Source of the DNA: Vibrio salinus
Lineage (GTDB): Bacteria; Pseudomonadota; Gammaproteobacteria; Enterobacterales; Vibrionaceae
Assembly (NCBI RefSeq): GCF_021272385.1
Contig: NZ_JAJSDZ010000005.1
Coordinates: 124,001 to 188,000, forward strand
Length of the DNA stretch: 64,000 bases
Direction: 5' to 3'
The position numbers and the translations under genes were made by a program. Below are positions 47,480 to 55,603 of this stretch, in pieces. The notes under the pieces are model-generated. The model saw only the letters and a list, made by a program, of their open reading frames with translations, did no database searches and was not told where the DNA came from. The stretch's first letter is position 1; each line of letters starts with the position of its first letter.

Positions 47480-49003
47480 ATGACAACTATTCACTGCTAC
47501 GACGTATTCGAACTGCGTTTACAGGGACCTCAATCAGGTAATCCCTATAGAGATGTGACGCTTCACGCAATATTTAGACTGGGCAACCAAACCCGCCGCA
47601 TAACCGGATTTTACGATGGTGCCGACGAGTATGTGATCCGCTTTATGGCTCCCTCTATTGGTCAATGGTCCTATATCACTATGTCTAATAACAATCAACT
47701 GGATGGTCATCAGGGAGAATTTGACGTAATAAACGCTCGTGATGGTATTCATGGTCCGGTAAGAGTGAATCAACGTTTTCATTTTGCACACGATGACGGA
47801 ACCCCCTACTATCCTTTCGGTACCACCTGTTATGCCTGGGCTCACCAACCAGAAGAAATCCAAGAACAAACTCTGGAAACATTGGCAAAAACTGACTTCA
47901 ATAAAATCCGTATGTCTATTTTCCCCAAAGACTATCCGTTTAATACCAATGAAGCTCTTTTCCCGATGTTTATGCCAAAGACAGATGGTAGCATGGATTT
48001 TAACCGGCCAAATTCAGAGGCTTTCCGCCACCTGGAAAAACAGATTATACGACTCGGAGAACTAGGTATCCAAGCTGATTTGATTCTATTTCATCCTTAT
48101 GATCGTTGGGGCTATGCCACAATGACAGAAGAACAGAACCTTGCCTACGTCACCTATGTAGCAGCTCGTTTTTCGGCATTTCATAACGTCTGGTGGGCAC
48201 TGGCTAATGAGTATGACTTTATGCTAGATACCATACCTATGCGAACTTGGGATCAATTTTGTCATCTTCTCGAAGAAAATGACCCAAATCAGCACTTACG
48301 CTCGATCCATAATGGTGAACAAAGTATGAATTTTGATCACCGTAAACCATGGATCAGTCATGTGTGCATTCAGAACTGGGATGTCAAACGTACGCAGGAA
48401 TGGCTTAACCTGTACGGTAAACCCGTCATCAATGATGAAATGGAATATGAGGGTAATATCTGGCCATGTTGGGGCAATATAACAGGGCAGGAACACGTGC
48501 ACCGTTTTTGGATCACAGTTTTACGCGGAGGATACGGAGGACACGGTGAAACTTATACCGATCCTGACGATCAGATCTGGTGGGCGAAAGGGGGCAAGTT
48601 ACATGGTGATAGTTGGCCACGGATTGGATTCTTACATAACCTTCTCAAACAAGAAGGAATTCAGGGATTAAAACCAATCAACCCGGAATTCACGTTCCCA
48701 TGGGACAGGATCTCTGGCGCTATAGACCTTGATGAAAAAGTTCGCTTTATCTATTTTGGCGAGCACCAGCCAACGCAGTGGATGACTGGTTTACCAATTG
48801 ACAATGACAACTATGACGTTGATTTGATTGATACCTGGGAAATGACCATAACACCAGCACAGAAAATAGCCTCTTTTGTACCGCATCCCATTCGCCACGG
48901 TAAGATTACCCGTGGCGGCAAAGCCGAAGCGGCTTTTGCCGTAAAAATGCCTGGTAAACCCTACATGGCCCTCAGAATTCGTCCTGTCAATAAAGAGAAC
49001 TAA
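47480..49003 (+). CDS. Intracellular glycoside-hydrolase-like protein (DUF5060/DUF4038/DUF5605)
   Basis: A 507-residue protein without a signal peptide, so cytoplasmic. An N-terminal DUF5060 beta-sandwich (about 1-95: VTLHAIFRLGNQTRRITGFYDG, then FMAPSIGQWSY) precedes a TIM-barrel domain like DUF4038/apiosidase-type hydrolases (PYYPFGTTCYAWAH near 115). A C-terminal DUF5605-like sandwich follows. Candidate catalytic acids are Glu244 in LANEYDF and one of the Glu residues 320-324 in NDEMEYEG, in line with clan-A retaining enzymes. It is embedded in a sugar-import operon and probably cleaves the imported oligosaccharide. The substrate is unknown. Confidence 0.82.
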   Translation: MTTIHCYDVFELRLQGPQSGNPYRDVTLHAIFRLGNQTRRITGFYDGADEYVIRFMAPSIGQWSYITMSNNNQLDGHQGEFDVINARDGIHGPVRVNQRFHFAHDDGTPYYPFGTTCYAWAHQPEEIQEQTLETLAKTDFNKIRMSIFPKDYPFNTNEALFPMFMPKTDGSMDFNRPNSEAFRHLEKQIIRLGELGIQADLILFHPYDRWGYATMTEEQNLAYVTYVAARFSAFHNVWWALANEYDFMLDTIPMRTWDQFCHLLEENDPNQHLRSIHNGEQSMNFDHRKPWISHVCIQNWDVKRTQEWLNLYGKPVINDEMEYEGNIWPCWGNITGQEHVHRFWITVLRGGYGGHGETYTDPDDQIWWAKGGKLHGDSWPRIGFLHNLLKQEGIQGLKPINPEFTFPWDRISGAIDLDEKVRFIYFGEHQPTQWMTGLPIDNDNYDVDLIDTWEMTITPAQKIASFVPHPIRHGKITRGGKAEAAFAVKMPGKPYMALRIRPVNKEN

Positions 49004-49014
49004 GGAGGTTCCAC

Positions 49015-50130
49015 ATGGCATCAGTAGAAATATCTGCAGTAAAAAAAGTTTACGGTAACACCACAGAAGTAATGCACGGTGTTGATGTCCCAATTAATGA
49101 CGGCGAATTTGTTATTCTGGTAGGACCGTCAGGATGCGGCAAATCGACACTACTACGCATGATCGCAGGACTGGAAACCATCTCTGATGGTGAAATCAAA
49201 ATTGCCGGCAATCGGGTCAATGAGTTGGAACCAAAAGATCGCGATATTGCTATGGTTTTTCAGAACTACGCACTATACCCACAAATGACTGTTGCTCAAA
49301 ATATGGGATTTGCCCTCAAACTAGCCAAACGCCCTTCGGAAGAAATTGCAACAGAAGTACAAAAAGCAGCAGAGATATTATCTTTGGATCACCTGCTCGA
49401 CCGAAAACCAGCTGAGTTGTCGGGTGGTCAGCGACAGAGGGTTGCGATGGGAAGGGCAATTGTTCGTAATCCCAAGGTATTTCTATTCGATGAACCGCTG
49501 TCAAATCTAGATGCGAAATTACGGGTTAAAATGCGAAGTGAAATCAAAGCACTGCATCAGCGTCTAAAAACAACTATTGTATATGTAACTCACGATCAAA
49601 TCGAAGCAATGACCATGGCTGATAAAATTGTAGTTCTTAACTCTGGTCGAGTCGAACAGATCGGAACGCCCTTAGAACTGTATGATCACCCCTCCAACCT
49701 TTTTGTTGCTACCTTTATGGGTAGTCCCGCGATGAATATCTTACCCGGAGTGGTTAATAAAAACAGTATCTGTATTGCAAATAAAATCGAGATTCCTTTA
49801 AAAGTCAGCCTACCGATCGGAAGCGAAATTCTATACGGTATTCGCCCTGAGGATATATCACTTAATGGTAACAATATAACGCCAACCCGCATACAAGTTC
49901 TTGAACCTACCGGCTCAGAAACCCACGTTATCACTCAACTGGGAAATCAAGATATTACCGTAGTATCTAAACAGCGTATTCATGCAAAAATTGGAGACAT
50001 GCTAAATATCTGTCTCGACAGTCCAAGAGCACACCTTTTTGACCGAGAAAGTGGTAAGCGTATAATTACAGAGAGTTATCCATATTTAAACAGCATAACC
50101 GCCCGGACAGAAAATGTGGAATGTTTATAA
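49015..50130 (+). CDS. Carbohydrate ABC transporter ATPase (UgpC/MalK type)
   Basis: A 371-residue ATPase. Walker A is GPSGCGKST (near 38), the signature LSGGQRQR (near 135), Walker B VFLFDEPLSNLD (near 155) and the H-loop THD (near 190). TOBE-type regulatory domains follow (GIRPEDISL). AAGGAGG lies just before the ATG. As last gene of the operon it powers the two permeases. It ends ten bases from the convergent DUF3634 gene. Confidence 0.94.
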   Translation: MASVEISAVKKVYGNTTEVMHGVDVPINDGEFVILVGPSGCGKSTLLRMIAGLETISDGEIKIAGNRVNELEPKDRDIAMVFQNYALYPQMTVAQNMGFALKLAKRPSEEIATEVQKAAEILSLDHLLDRKPAELSGGQRQRVAMGRAIVRNPKVFLFDEPLSNLDAKLRVKMRSEIKALHQRLKTTIVYVTHDQIEAMTMADKIVVLNSGRVEQIGTPLELYDHPSNLFVATFMGSPAMNILPGVVNKNSICIANKIEIPLKVSLPIGSEILYGIRPEDISLNGNNITPTRIQVLEPTGSETHVITQLGNQDITVVSKQRIHAKIGDMLNICLDSPRAHLFDRESGKRIITESYPYLNSITARTENVECL

Positions 50131-50139
50131 ATAACGCAG

Positions 50140-50460
50140 CTAGCTATTTTGTCTCTTACGACTTAAATTCGCATTATATGACGAAAAAGGAAAAACATTT
50201 CTTATCCGTTGTCTGACGTTTTTAGGAACACTGGATGAAAATATGATTTTGATGCCGGTTCGCTGCCGGTATGCTTTTATCTGGCCATCAAATGGTGTTT
50301 TAGAGATGATTTCCTGAAGGTTGTGCTGAAAACTTGGTGTTATATGTCCTTTTACCTTATCTATGTGCCCCTTGGTTATGTGAACTTTTAAAATCGGTCG
50401 ATCAACAACCGTTAACCAAAATATGATTGCTACAACCGCAATAAATAAAACAGTAGTCAT
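50140..50460 (-). CDS. DUF3634 family small membrane-anchored protein
   Basis: A 106-residue protein with one N-terminal transmembrane helix (about 3-19) and a basic C-terminal domain (HITPSFQHNLQEIISKTPFDGQIKAYRQRTGIKIIFS). I recognise it as the DUF3634 family of Vibrionaceae and relatives; function unknown. It starts 18 bases after matP on the same strand, and the pair is probably co-transcribed. GAGAGC precedes the ATG. Confidence 0.8.
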   Translation of the reverse strand: MTTVLFIAVVAIIFWLTVVDRPILKVHITKGHIDKVKGHITPSFQHNLQEIISKTPFDGQIKAYRQRTGIKIIFSSSVPKNVRQRIRNVFPFSSYNANLSRKRQNS

Positions 50461-50478
50461 TTTTTGCTCTCAACAATT

Positions 50479-50928
50479 TTATTCAGACAAGAGACGACTT
50501 AAATCTTCTTTCAGTGAAGACATTGTCTGGCTCGCTTTTTCACTTTTCGCCGCCTCGGAAAGCAAATACTCAATAGCTTCCGATAATGTACATCCCAGTT
50601 CATTCGCACGAACGGAAAGCTTTTCCCATACTCTGTAGTCTAAATCAATTGATTTCTTTCTTGTGTGAACTTGCTCCGCATTAAAGTGACGTTTTCTTTT
50701 TGCCCGAATAGCTTGTTTCAGCTTATTATCCAAATTATCAGCCATATGCTGCTCTATCCATGTCAGCACTTTGGTCGGTTCATGCTCTATCTCTTTTAGC
50801 TCGGATATCGCTATATCTTTCTCACTCTGATCAATATATCGGGTAATTTCGGTACCGTCTTTCCAGCGATTTATAAGATACTGCCATTTCCAGCCGCATT
50901 CTAAATTTTCAAGTTGTTGATATTTCAT
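50479..50928 (-). CDS. matP: Macrodomain Ter protein MatP
   Basis: A 149-residue DNA-binding protein that organises the terminus macrodomain by binding matS sites and linking DNA to the division ring through ZapB. The N-terminal four-helix region ([26 protein letters not shown]-like) and the C-terminal ribbon-helix-helix ([33 protein letters not shown]) match MatP. It lies next to the LonH-like and fabA genes, the same order as in E. coli. A matS-like 13-mer lies 35 bases upstream of its start. Confidence 0.94.
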   Translation of the reverse strand: [149 protein letters not shown]

Positions 50929-50962
50929 CTGCTTACTGCTTCATTTATGTACAATTGCATGG

Positions 50963-50975
50963 GTGACAGCGTAAC
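50963..50975. promoter_or_regulatory. matS-like site upstream of matP
   Basis: GTGACAGCGTAAC matches the MatP consensus GTGACRNYGTCAC at 12 of 13 positions. It lies in the divergent promoter region of matP and the LonH-like protease gene, so it could link matS binding with matP control. Confidence 0.6.
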
Positions 50976-51102
50976 CCCAAATGAGTATTTATTCAAATTT
51001 TATCTATTAAAAATAGATGATTGTCGTAATATGGAAACTCACCTATGACCCTTTCATGTTTTTCTATATAATTCATGACAAAATCATTTCAGTAAGAAAC
51101 CA

Positions 51103-52764
51103 ATGTTCAAAGAAATCTGGCAACAGGTAACACCACAATTTGATCAATATGATCAAATATTGAGTCAATACAGCAAGATAACTAAATCTGACTTTTTTTC
51201 ATGTCAACCAAGACTGTCTGCTGCTATCGATTCATTAATCAAATTAAAAAACTTACCTGGTATTCTTTTAATTAATAGCTCCGATAATCCGGTTTACCGT
51301 GAATTACTTGCCAAAAAAATCATTCAGACCATCGACAACGAAGACACTCCGGTTATAACCAGTGAGACACTGTCTGCTACTGAAATGTTCCCTATTCTTC
51401 AGGCCGAAAAAGGGTATATCATCAACGAGATGCCCGGATTGCTGGACCATGCAAACGGAGGCTACCTTGTTATCTCCGTAAACTGGATTTTAGCCAATGC
51501 TAAAGATTGGCCGGACTTAAAAGCGGCTGTTCTTGGCTACCCGATTAGCGGTAGAAATTGTGATCCACGCTCACCAATACACGCACAGTGGTCAAAGCAA
51601 TACAATGTAAAACTGGTGATGCTTGGTGACAGAGAGCAACTAGCAAATCTGGAGTATATTGATTCCGAATTAAGGGACGGTCTGTCAGTATACAGTGAAA
51701 TTGAATCAGAGTATTTTTTGAATAGTGAGTCAATAGAAAATTATCTTTCATATATCAAATGGTTAACTAAAGAGTATCAATTACCCGAACTCACCTCTGA
51801 CGCCATAAAACGACTCCTGACGCATGGCGTTCGCTTTACTGAAGATCAGCATTATGTTCCGACATCTTTAATCTGGATTCGCTCCATTCTTGAAGAGGCC
51901 AGCATACTCAGTAATGATGATTGTATCGATGAGCAACAGATACAAAATGCCATTGATAGAAAATATTTTCGTGAAAGCTATCTTCCTGAACGTGCCGCCA
52001 GTGACATTCTTGAAGGACAAGTTCTCATTGAGACTCAAGGCACTCAAATTGGTCAGGTTAATGGCCTAACGGTTATTGACGTGGCTGGCCACCCTATTTC
52101 TTATGGTGAACCGGCCAGAATATCTTGTGTTGTTCATTTTGGAGACGGAGATATCAGTGATGTGGAACGCAAAGCGGATTTAGGCGGCAGCCTGCACGCG
52201 AAAGGCATGATGATCATGCAGGCATTTGTAAGCAGTGCACTGAAATTAGATTCCCCATTGCCCTACTCTGCATCCATTGTCTTTGAGCAATCCTATAGCG
52301 AAGTGGATGGAGACAGTGCATCACTAGCAGAAGTGTGCTCCTTGCTAAGTGCTTTATCCGAAATCGGCATTGACCAACAGATTGCCGTGACCGGAGCCGT
52401 AGACCAATTTGGCCGGGTTCAGGCAGTCGGAGGACTGAATGAAAAAATTGAAGGTTTCTATCGGGTATGCAAGCATCAAGGATTTACCGGCTCGCAAGGT
52501 GTAATTTTACCCAAAACAAATCTAATCAATTTGTCTCTTCATGCTGACGTTGTAAACAGTATAAAAAATAAAGAATTTCATCTATGGCCGGTAACCAATG
52601 TTGATGAAGCGGTACCTATTATCCTGAAACGATCTTTCAAATCTCAGGAAAATTCAAAAGAACTCAGTATTGTCGAAGAAATTATAAAAAAAATCGAGAA
52701 ACTCGATGGTATATCAGAACATAATTCAGTCTGGCAAAAAATAAAAACATATTTTTGTCACTGA
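51103..52764 (+). CDS. Lon-like protease (LonH/YcbZ family)
   Basis: A 553-residue Lon-related protein. The N-terminal part resembles a degenerate AAA+ domain without a clear Walker A. The C-terminal Lon protease domain has the Ser-Lys dyad: Ser405 in VDGDSASLAE and Lys448 in GGLNEKIEG, 43 residues apart as in E. coli Lon. It is about 30 residues shorter than E. coli YcbZ. The location between matP and fabA is conserved with enterobacteria. Substrates unknown. Confidence 0.9.
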   Translation: MFKEIWQQVTPQFDQYDQILSQYSKITKSDFFSCQPRLSAAIDSLIKLKNLPGILLINSSDNPVYRELLAKKIIQTIDNEDTPVITSETLSATEMFPILQAEKGYIINEMPGLLDHANGGYLVISVNWILANAKDWPDLKAAVLGYPISGRNCDPRSPIHAQWSKQYNVKLVMLGDREQLANLEYIDSELRDGLSVYSEIESEYFLNSESIENYLSYIKWLTKEYQLPELTSDAIKRLLTHGVRFTEDQHYVPTSLIWIRSILEEASILSNDDCIDEQQIQNAIDRKYFRESYLPERAASDILEGQVLIETQGTQIGQVNGLTVIDVAGHPISYGEPARISCVVHFGDGDISDVERKADLGGSLHAKGMMIMQAFVSSALKLDSPLPYSASIVFEQSYSEVDGDSASLAEVCSLLSALSEIGIDQQIAVTGAVDQFGRVQAVGGLNEKIEGFYRVCKHQGFTGSQGVILPKTNLINLSLHADVVNSIKNKEFHLWPVTNVDEAVPIILKRSFKSQENSKELSIVEEIIKKIEKLDGISEHNSVWQKIKTYFCH

Positions 52765-52776
52765 TCGGACTTGTTT

Positions 52777-52794
52777 AGCGTACACGTGTTCACT
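52777..52794. promoter_or_regulatory. FabR-type operator upstream of fabA
   Basis: AGCGTACACGTGTTCACT is a near-perfect palindrome centred on ACACGTGT and closely matches the FabR (YijC) site of gammaproteobacterial fabA and fabB promoters. It lies 37 bases before the fabA start. No fabR gene is in the window. Confidence 0.72.
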
Positions 52795-52830
52795 AACATG
52801 CTCGCTAACATAAACTGGAGTTAATTAATA

Positions 52831-53349
52831 ATGCAAAATAAACGTGAATCTTATAATCGTGACGACCTTCTGGCATCAAGCCGTGGTGAATTATTTGGTC
52901 CGGGATATCCTCAATTACCAGCGCCTAATATGCTGATGATGGACCGTGTTGTTAAAATGTCAGAAGATGAAGGCGATTTTGGCAAAGGTTTAATTTTAGC
53001 TGAATTGGATATTACTCCAGATCTATGGTTCTTTGATTGCCATTTCCCTGGTGACCCTGTAATGCCTGGTTGTCTTGGCCTGGATGCGATGTGGCAACTT
53101 GTTGGTTTCTTCCTCGGCTGGGTTGGCGGAAAAGGCAAAGGTCGTGCTCTTGGTGTGGGTGAAGTTAAGTTTACTGGTCAGATTCTACCAACTGCCAAAA
53201 AAGTGACTTATGAAATTCACATGAAGCGTGTTGTTAACCGTAAATTAGTTATGGGATTAGCTGACGGACACGTTCTAGTTGATGGTAAAGAAATCTACGT
53301 AGCGAAAGATCTTAAAGTTGGCCTTTTCCAGGATACTTCTGCTTTTTAA
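52831..53349 (+). CDS. fabA: 3-hydroxydecanoyl-ACP dehydratase/isomerase
   Basis: Introduces the double bond of unsaturated fatty acids at the C10 stage (dehydration plus trans-2 to cis-3 isomerisation). It has 172 residues, the E. coli length. The catalytic His71 ([14 protein letters not shown]) and Asp85 (GLDAMWQ) are in place. GGAG is found before the ATG, though at a rather wide spacing. A FabR-type operator precedes and a terminator follows. Confidence 0.97.
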   Translation: MQNKRESYNRDDLLASSRGELFGPGYPQLPAPNMLMMDRVVKMSEDEGDFGKGLILAELDITPDLWFFDCHFPGDPVMPGCLGLDAMWQLVGFFLGWVGGKGKGRALGVGEVKFTGQILPTAKKVTYEIHMKRVVNRKLVMGLADGHVLVDGKEIYVAKDLKVGLFQDTSAF

Positions 53350-53366
53350 GAACTGAGAAAGTATAA

Positions 53367-53398
53367 AAATAACGGTAAATTTTGCCGTTATTATTTTT
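53367..53398 (+). terminator. Terminator after fabA
   Basis: Arms AATAACGG (53368-53375) and CCGTTATT (53385-53392) are followed by ATTTTT. Confidence 0.85.
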
Positions 53399-53437
53399 AC
53401 CAAACCATTTAGTTATAGTGCGTTAGCGGTGCATTTA

Positions 53438-53467
53438 AAAGCCCCGATACAACGGGGCCAGTTTTTT
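53438..53467. terminator. GC hairpin between fabA and rmf
   Basis: Arms GCCCCG (53441-53446) and CGGGGC (53453-53458) with TTTT on the minus strand and a delayed T run on the plus strand. It is probably the rmf terminator and a back-up for fabA. Confidence 0.75.
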
Positions 53468-53506
53468 GTTTGAATTTTTATTGATGCATGTAGAAAATTA
53501 CGTCAG

Positions 53507-53680
53507 CTATTTGTAAAGACCTTGATGTTTGTCTTCTCTGGCATCTCGCCAGCCCCCCATCCAATAAGACCTAGCATCCATCTGTTGATACGGACAAGCG
53601 TCGCTCGAACGTCCATTCAAACCCGCTTTATATCCCTGAGACTGAGCCCTTTCCAGGCGATCACGCTTTTGTCTCTTCAT
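53507..53680 (-). CDS. rmf: Ribosome modulation factor
   Basis: A 57-residue basic protein that dimerises 70S ribosomes to inactive 100S particles in stationary phase. It matches E. coli RMF: MKRQKRDRLERAQSQGYKAGLNGRS, then CPYQ and YWMGGWRDAREDK. The start at 53680 has GAGG eight bases before it; the longer frame from 53713 only adds a non-conserved tail. Position next to fabA is as in E. coli. Confidence 0.95.
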   Translation of the reverse strand: MKRQKRDRLERAQSQGYKAGLNGRSSDACPYQQMDARSYWMGGWRDAREDKHQGLYK

Positions 53681-53841
53681 AATTAAGTCCTCATACATTT
53701 TTATGTGATTCATTTCAACTATGACAGTTGTGTGGAATTTTTATGACCACATCATTAAGAATCGCTCATAAAACGGTCAGACTCAAGGAGGAATTTTAGG
53801 CATATCATGATATGTGACATGCCCCTATTATTGACAAAAAA

Positions 53842-55593
53842 TCACTTTTTACGACGATACATCAGAAAACCAAATAAACCCGCAAGTCCCAAAAATCCAA
53901 ATGAACCACCTTTGCGCTCAACACTCGTTGTTTCATAGCCACGGGCACTGATATCACTACTGGTTGCACCCGCTATAGGAATAAGCTGGACAGCCACTGT
54001 TTTCTCTGTGCCACTACAAGATGAATCATTTGTTGTTGCGCTATAACCACCAGGACACTTAATCGCTGTCGCCGCAATCACACCGGCATCATTAATATCA
54101 TTAGCACTTAGAATACGATAAGCATTATTGGCCGAACTATATGTTCCACCATTAGTCAGATCATCCAGTATCCATGCAGCATTGCTAAAAATAGCTCTAT
54201 CGTAATCATTAGAACCATCATAATATGGATAAATAAAACCTCGTTTACGACGCGGCTTACCTTTTACTTCTCTGGATGTTTCCGTATCAATCTGACCGAC
54301 TATTTCATTTTTATTATTGATGGCATTAGCATGACCTCCAGCCCCTGTAAAACCAATATTTCCCGTACCATCAGAAAAATAAGTCGCTCCGGTAACTTCA
54401 CCGGAACTTACAGTAGATACATCTGGAATAACAAAAAGTTTATTGGAATAAGCACCACCAGAGGCATGATCATTGTCCAGTTTAGACTCACCAATAGCAA
54501 CTAAGTTATCATTGATACCTGTTAACCGGGTGTTGGAGTAATTGCTGTCTCCAGATGTCACTTCAGCATTCTTCACTAAATATTGTGACCAGGTAGCACT
54601 CGTATAAGTAGATAACGGCGCGGTAAATACAGTCGCCGTCATATAGTATCTATTGTTTAAGTAGCTGTTGTATCCCACAGCATAAATCGTTGAACCATTT
54701 ACAACAAAATCCCGGATACTTCCTTCAGCCAGATAATCATCACCACTGGTATTTGTCGAGTTTTTCCAAGGTAACTCCGTAGGAGCAGCCCCAGTTTCCC
54801 AAATAGCCGCTTTACTGGTGTAATTATTATCACTTGTATTAAAATCAGTCGAAACACTTCCAACGGTATAGTCTGTTGAACTGTATGTTTTTGTTTTAAA
54901 TGCTCTTACTTTAGGATAAGTAGTTGTGCTGCTTGTTGATGGATTAGGAATAACTGAATCGCGCCTGTCAGTATTACTGAATGACAACCTGAAACCATAG
55001 GATTCCGAATCAGTTGAGCCAGTCACGACACTGTTAAATAAACTACTTGTCGTCATACTTAGTGACAACGATGAACTCATTTCTGTCGTTGTGTCGTCAG
55101 AAATACCAGAGCTTTGCATAAACGGGTAAGCAGTGACTGTCGTTCCAGTAAGCTCACGGTTTCGTTCATTCCAAAAAACTGTAGCCCAGCTATCACAAGT
55201 CGAATATCCAAGTTCATCTGAGCAATAATCAGAAAAATCAGACTCAGAACTTAAATAAACATCATCTTTATAGTTGTATAAACCAAATGGTACTTCTTCC
55301 TTAAAACTGGAACCGTCCACTGGTTGGCCTGCCATTGTTTTCTGATAGCGGGTTTCTCCGGATAATATATAGGCATAGTCTGAACCGTCATAACATGCAG
55401 TTCCTGAATCAAAACAGTCCTCAGAGCCATCTGCAGGCTCAATTGCTGTTCCAAACGAACTTTTATAATCTGTTCCATACGTTAGGCTAGAAGGTGGAGT
55501 CACCTCAACAATCCTATAAAGCGCCGCACTGGCATGAAAAGACGAAAGCATAGCTACCGTCAACGCTGTTAATTTAATTGAATGATTTTTCAT
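53842..55593 (-). CDS. DUF3466 family surface protein with GlyGly-CTERM sorting tail
   Basis: A 583-residue exported protein with a signal peptide (about 1-23, ending Ala-Ser-Ala) and a large Ser/Thr/Tyr/Asp-rich domain of the DUF3466 family. At the C-terminus a Gly-Gly-Ser motif, a hydrophobic helix (FGFLGLAGLFGFLMY) and Arg-Arg-Lys-Lys form a GlyGly-CTERM signal, which rhombosortase recognises in bacteria with type II secretion. Several Cys pairs suggest disulfides. It lies 10 bases downstream of uup on the same strand. Function unknown. Confidence 0.82.
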   Translation of the reverse strand: MKNHSIKLTALTVAMLSSFHASAALYRIVEVTPPSSLTYGTDYKSSFGTAIEPADGSEDCFDSGTACYDGSDYAYILSGETRYQKTMAGQPVDGSSFKEEVPFGLYNYKDDVYLSSESDFSDYCSDELGYSTCDSWATVFWNERNRELTGTTVTAYPFMQSSGISDDTTTEMSSSLSLSMTTSSLFNSVVTGSTDSESYGFRLSFSNTDRRDSVIPNPSTSSTTTYPKVRAFKTKTYSSTDYTVGSVSTDFNTSDNNYTSKAAIWETGAAPTELPWKNSTNTSGDDYLAEGSIRDFVVNGSTIYAVGYNSYLNNRYYMTATVFTAPLSTYTSATWSQYLVKNAEVTSGDSNYSNTRLTGINDNLVAIGESKLDNDHASGGAYSNKLFVIPDVSTVSSGEVTGATYFSDGTGNIGFTGAGGHANAINNKNEIVGQIDTETSREVKGKPRRKRGFIYPYYDGSNDYDRAIFSNAAWILDDLTNGGTYSSANNAYRILSANDINDAGVIAATAIKCPGGYSATTNDSSCSGTEKTVAVQLIPIAGATSSDISARGYETTSVERKGGSFGFLGLAGLFGFLMYRRKK

Positions 55594-55603
55594 TATTATT
55601 TAT

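Noticed and set aside
47534..47869. Minus-strand frames inside the DUF5060 hydrolase gene
   Set aside because: They lie fully antisense to a well-supported gene and lack ribosome sites and recognisable domains.
42051..50139. Integrated filamentous phage or integrative element next to dif
   Set aside because: No second dif copy, integrase, replication or coat-like genes were seen; only a chemoreceptor and an importer operon are present.
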